From NCBI GenBank assembly GCA_030834695.1, contig JAUQXK010000097.1, forward strand, positions 150,823 to 214,822: a stretch of DNA of 64,000 nucleotides, in the 5' to 3' direction. Made by a program: the position numbers and the translations under genes. The DNA is from Desulfobacterales bacterium (GTDB taxonomy: Bacteria > Desulfobacterota > Desulfobacteria > Desulfobacterales > SpSt-501). A model generated the notes under the pieces. It had not been told where the DNA came from. It worked only from the letters and a program-made list of their open reading frames with translations, and did no database searches. Below are positions 62,115 through 64,000 of this stretch, one piece after another (the stretch's first letter is position 1; every line of letters begins with the position of its first letter).

Positions 62115-62241
62115 ACCTGGCTGCGCGAGAGGGCCAGATTCAAGGCGCGCAAGCCTTGCGGAGTGAGGCGTACGTTAAGTACGCCGCAGCGATCGCGAGG
62201 CGCAGCACAACGCCGAAGGTGGCCCTCCCGCGCAGCCAGGT
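62115..62241 (-). repeat. Long stop-codon hairpin, copy C (lpdA end)
   Basis: 22-bp arms (62115-62136 and 62220-62241, one mismatch) end on the last base of the lpdA stop codon. On the minus strand the distal arm is followed by GTATTTTTAG. The core shares with copy D AAGGCGCGC, GCGGAGTGAGGCGTAC, GTACGCCGCAGCG and CAACGCCG. It separates lpdA from the cytochrome gene. Confidence 0.85.
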
Positions 62242-63608
62242 CAGGGGATGTAGATGGCCCAGCCCAGCGCCTCCCGCGCCGCATCCGCCAGTGATTCCGC
62301 AATGGTGGGATGCGGCAGGGCGCAGCGCGCCAGGTCCTCCAGGGTGGCCTCCATCTGGATCGCCAGGGCACCCGCACCGATGATTTCGGTGGCGAACGGC
62401 GCCATGATGTGCACGCCGAGAAGCTCGCCGTATTTCTTTTCGCCCACCACCTTGACCACCCCGCTGCTCACCCCCTGAATCATCGCCATGGGGCTTGCCG
62501 CGATGGCGGCGGTGCCGGCGAGGACCTCGTAGCCGGCCTCCTCGGCTTGCTCTTCACTCAACCCCACCGAGGCAGCCTGCGGGTTCGTGTAGGCCACGCG
62601 CGGAACGCTGTTCGGGTTGAAGGTCCGCTTGGCGCCCAAGGCGTTTTCAGCCGCAATAATTCCCATGGCCGAAGAACGATGGGAGAGGAAAGGCCCCTTG
62701 CCGACGGCATCGCCGACGGCCCAGATGCCGGGAGTTTGAGTGGCGAGGTGCTCGTCCACGCCGAGGTCTTTGAGACCGATCGTATCCAGGCCTAAGTCCG
62801 CAACTGCCGGCTGGCGGTCGAAATAGATCACCCGGTCGAACGGACGCGTCTCCTCCTTGCCTTTGACCAGGAGAACGGCGGACAACCCGTCCTTGTCTTT
62901 GGCCATTGAAACCACCTGGCAGGAGTTGAGGATCGTCAACGGATCGCTCTTGAAGGCGCCGCGCAGGCGCTGTCCGATCTCCGCGTCGAACTCGGGCAGG
63001 ATGCCGCGCTCGCGCGCGGCCACCACCACCTGGCTGCCGCAAACGCCCAGGAATTGGGCGAGCTCCAGCGCCCAGGGGCCGGCCCCCAGGATCAGGCTGC
63101 GGCCCGGGATCTGGCCTTCTTCCAGGAACTGGCTGGAGTTGACGACGCCTTCCAGATCCGCTCCCGGAAACGCCGGGCGGACCCACTGCGCACCCACGGC
63201 CACGATGACGGACCGGGCCTGATAGATCTTGTCCCCCACCGCCACCCGGCCGGGGCCGGCCAGGCGCCCTTTCCCCTTGATGGGAGTTACGCCCTTGGCC
63301 TTCACGAGGCCCTCGGTGCCCATCGAGAAGTACCCCACCAGCTCGTCCTTCATTTTGAAGACTGCGGCGGGGTCAACCACGGCTTCCGCTTTGGAGAAGC
63401 CCATCTTGGCCGCGGTCTGAATGGCCTTGCTTCGGTCCAGGGTGGCCGCAAAGAGCTTGGTAGGCACGCAGGCCCGGTTGAGGCAGAAGCCACCCCAGTG
63501 CGTGCCCTCAACGATGGCCGCCGTGGCCCCGAGCTGGACGCCGCGGATGGCGGCCGCTACCCCGCCCGGCCCCCCGCCGATGACGATGAGATCGAAATTA
63601 TCCGACAT
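62241..63608 (-). CDS. lpdA: Dihydrolipoamide dehydrogenase (E3)
   Basis: 455-aa FAD disulfide oxidoreductase that reoxidises dihydrolipoamide with NAD. The FAD motif is IGGGPGGVAAAIRGVQLG. The redox disulfide is FCLNRACVPTK (the CX4C spacing is kept, although the consensus GGTCLNxGCIPSK is altered). The C-terminal His-Glu dyad is HPTIAESLADA. AGGAAATT precedes the ATG; longer in-frame starts are not supported. It follows E2 on the same strand after a copy D hairpin. Confidence 0.93.
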   Translation of the reverse strand: MSDNFDLIVIGGGPGGVAAAIRGVQLGATAAIVEGTHWGGFCLNRACVPTKLFAATLDRSKAIQTAAKMGFSKAEAVVDPAAVFKMKDELVGYFSMGTEGLVKAKGVTPIKGKGRLAGPGRVAVGDKIYQARSVIVAVGAQWVRPAFPGADLEGVVNSSQFLEEGQIPGRSLILGAGPWALELAQFLGVCGSQVVVAARERGILPEFDAEIGQRLRGAFKSDPLTILNSCQVVSMAKDKDGLSAVLLVKGKEETRPFDRVIYFDRQPAVADLGLDTIGLKDLGVDEHLATQTPGIWAVGDAVGKGPFLSHRSSAMGIIAAENALGAKRTFNPNSVPRVAYTNPQAASVGLSEEQAEEAGYEVLAGTAAIAASPMAMIQGVSSGVVKVVGEKKYGELLGVHIMAPFATEIIGAGALAIQMEATLEDLARCALPHPTIAESLADAAREALGWAIYIP

Positions 63609-63651
63609 AATTTCCTCGCAGGATGGATGAAAAATATAGATTCCCAAGCCG

Positions 63652-63777
63652 ACAGGCTGGTGAGAAATGCCCAGATGCAAGGCGCGCGAGCCTCGCGGAG
63701 TGAGGCGTACTGAAGTACGCCGCAGCGACTGCGAGGTGAAGCGCAACGCCGCAGATGGGCGTTTATCGCCAGCCTGT
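63652..63777 (-). repeat. Long stop-codon hairpin, copy D (E2 end)
   Basis: 22-bp arms (63652-63673 and 63756-63777, three mismatches) end on the last base of the E2 stop codon. The 82-bp core is nearly the same as copy C, while the arms differ completely. A T-run occurs about 20 bases further on the minus strand (TATATTTTTC). Confidence 0.82.
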
Positions 63778-64000
63778 TAAAGCATTAAGCTGGGCTCCTC
63801 GATCATATCCTTGATCGTCTTCAAAAACGCCGCGCCGGGCGCCCCGTCGATGACGCGGTGGTCGAAGGACAGCGACAACGCCATGCGCGGCTCGATGACC
63901 ACCTGGCCGCTTCTGGCGATCGGCTTCTCCACGATGCGGCCCGCTCCCAGGATGGCGCTTTCGGGGTGGTTGACGATCGGGGTGAAGTCGTCGATGTCCC
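63777..64000 (-). CDS. 2-oxoacid dehydrogenase E2 acyltransferase, C-terminal part
   Basis: The window cuts this gene; only the last ~74 residues are visible. They hold the E2 catalytic-domain ending DDFTPIVNHPESAILGAGRI and the active-site motif LSFDHRVIDGAPGAAFL (HxxxDG). This identifies a lipoate acyltransferase of a pyruvate, acetoin or branched-chain complex. The visible part does not say which. It lies just upstream of E3 in the same direction. Confidence 0.9.
   Translation of the reverse strand, partial: DIDDFTPIVNHPESAILGAGRIVEKPIARSGQVVIEPRMALSLSFDHRVIDGAPGAAFLKTIKDMIEEPSLML

Noticed and set aside
1-64000. CRISPR array
   Set aside because: No regularly spaced identical repeats were seen; all repeats found are palindromic or dispersed.

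Overview
The window looks like a chromosome segment of an anaerobic Desulfobacterota bacterium (sulfate-reducer type, probably Desulfobacteraceae/Desulfosarcinaceae-like). The evidence is a tungsten-type aldehyde:ferredoxin oxidoreductase with a MoaD/ThiS-like partner, an HdrD-like CCG iron-sulfur protein beside an eleven-haem membrane cytochrome, GlpAB, many NtrC/sigma-54 regulators, high GC content and long intrinsic terminators. The taxonomic call is inference from gene content only. Outside one AT-rich island the sequence is densely coding.

Layout. 0.1-6.6 kb: a FadR-family regulator with a clear promoter/operator, then a tightly coupled operon of a fused FeS/FAD oxidoreductase, a DAO-family oxidase, an AOR and a MoaD/ThiS-like protein. 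6.9-10.9 kb: a candidate structured RNA, then yggT, a DivIVA-domain gene, two PilT-type retraction ATPases and a zinc-ribbon/degenerate-receiver protein. 11-16.5 kb: an MBL hydrolase, then tilS-ftsH-folP on the minus strand. 16.7-19.7 kb: SRP RNA (ffs), grpE, dnaK and a strong terminator. 19.7-26 kb: dispersed repeats, a zinc-ribbon mini-protein, UspA, a rubrerythrin-like protein, a membrane protein, a PPC/DUF296 protein and glpAB. 26-30.3 kb: a ZraP-ZraS-ZraR-like envelope or metal stress system with a readable sigma-54 promoter. 30.4-37.2 kb: a thioredoxin with two zinc ribbons, a hypothetical protein, lolA, yebC, rlmE, radA, mltB. 37.2-38.9 kb: tRNA-Glu(CTC) carrying a 1.6-kb integrative remnant (truncated integrase plus a DUF433/DUF5615 toxin-antitoxin pair) bounded by 31-bp identical direct repeats. 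38.9-43.9 kb: an accessory, partly AT-rich island with an acyltransferase-3, a FemAB/GNAT-like protein, small ORFs and a multi-hairpin RNA candidate. 43.9-52.4 kb: a CCA-adding-type nucleotidyltransferase, pgl, aconitase, TrpS and several very small, mostly Cys-rich proteins with strong ribosome-binding sites. 52.8-57.5 kb: a sigma-54 activator, a hybrid histidine kinase and a SUI1/YciH protein. 57.6-64 kb (minus strand): 2-oxoacid dehydrogenase E2 (cut by the window end), E3, an undecahaem/cytochrome-b fusion, a GcvH-like lipoyl carrier, an HdrD-like protein and a lipoate ligase.

How genes work together. The first operon looks like oxidation of an amine or imino acid to an aldehyde (DAO + FeS/FAD protein), followed by aldehyde oxidation (AOR). 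The last cluster looks like a lipoyl-carrier oxidation module that hands electrons to a CCG protein and then to a membrane multihaem cytochrome. I consider it the most interesting metabolic system here.

The most unusual non-coding signal is a family of four long hairpins (32.77-33.13 kb and 62.1-63.8 kb). Each sits exactly at the stop codon of a gene. Its 21-22 bp outer arms are locus-specific, but three of the four share a similar 80-base core, and the fourth resembles it mainly at the apex. It looks like a small element inserted into the loop of terminator hairpins.
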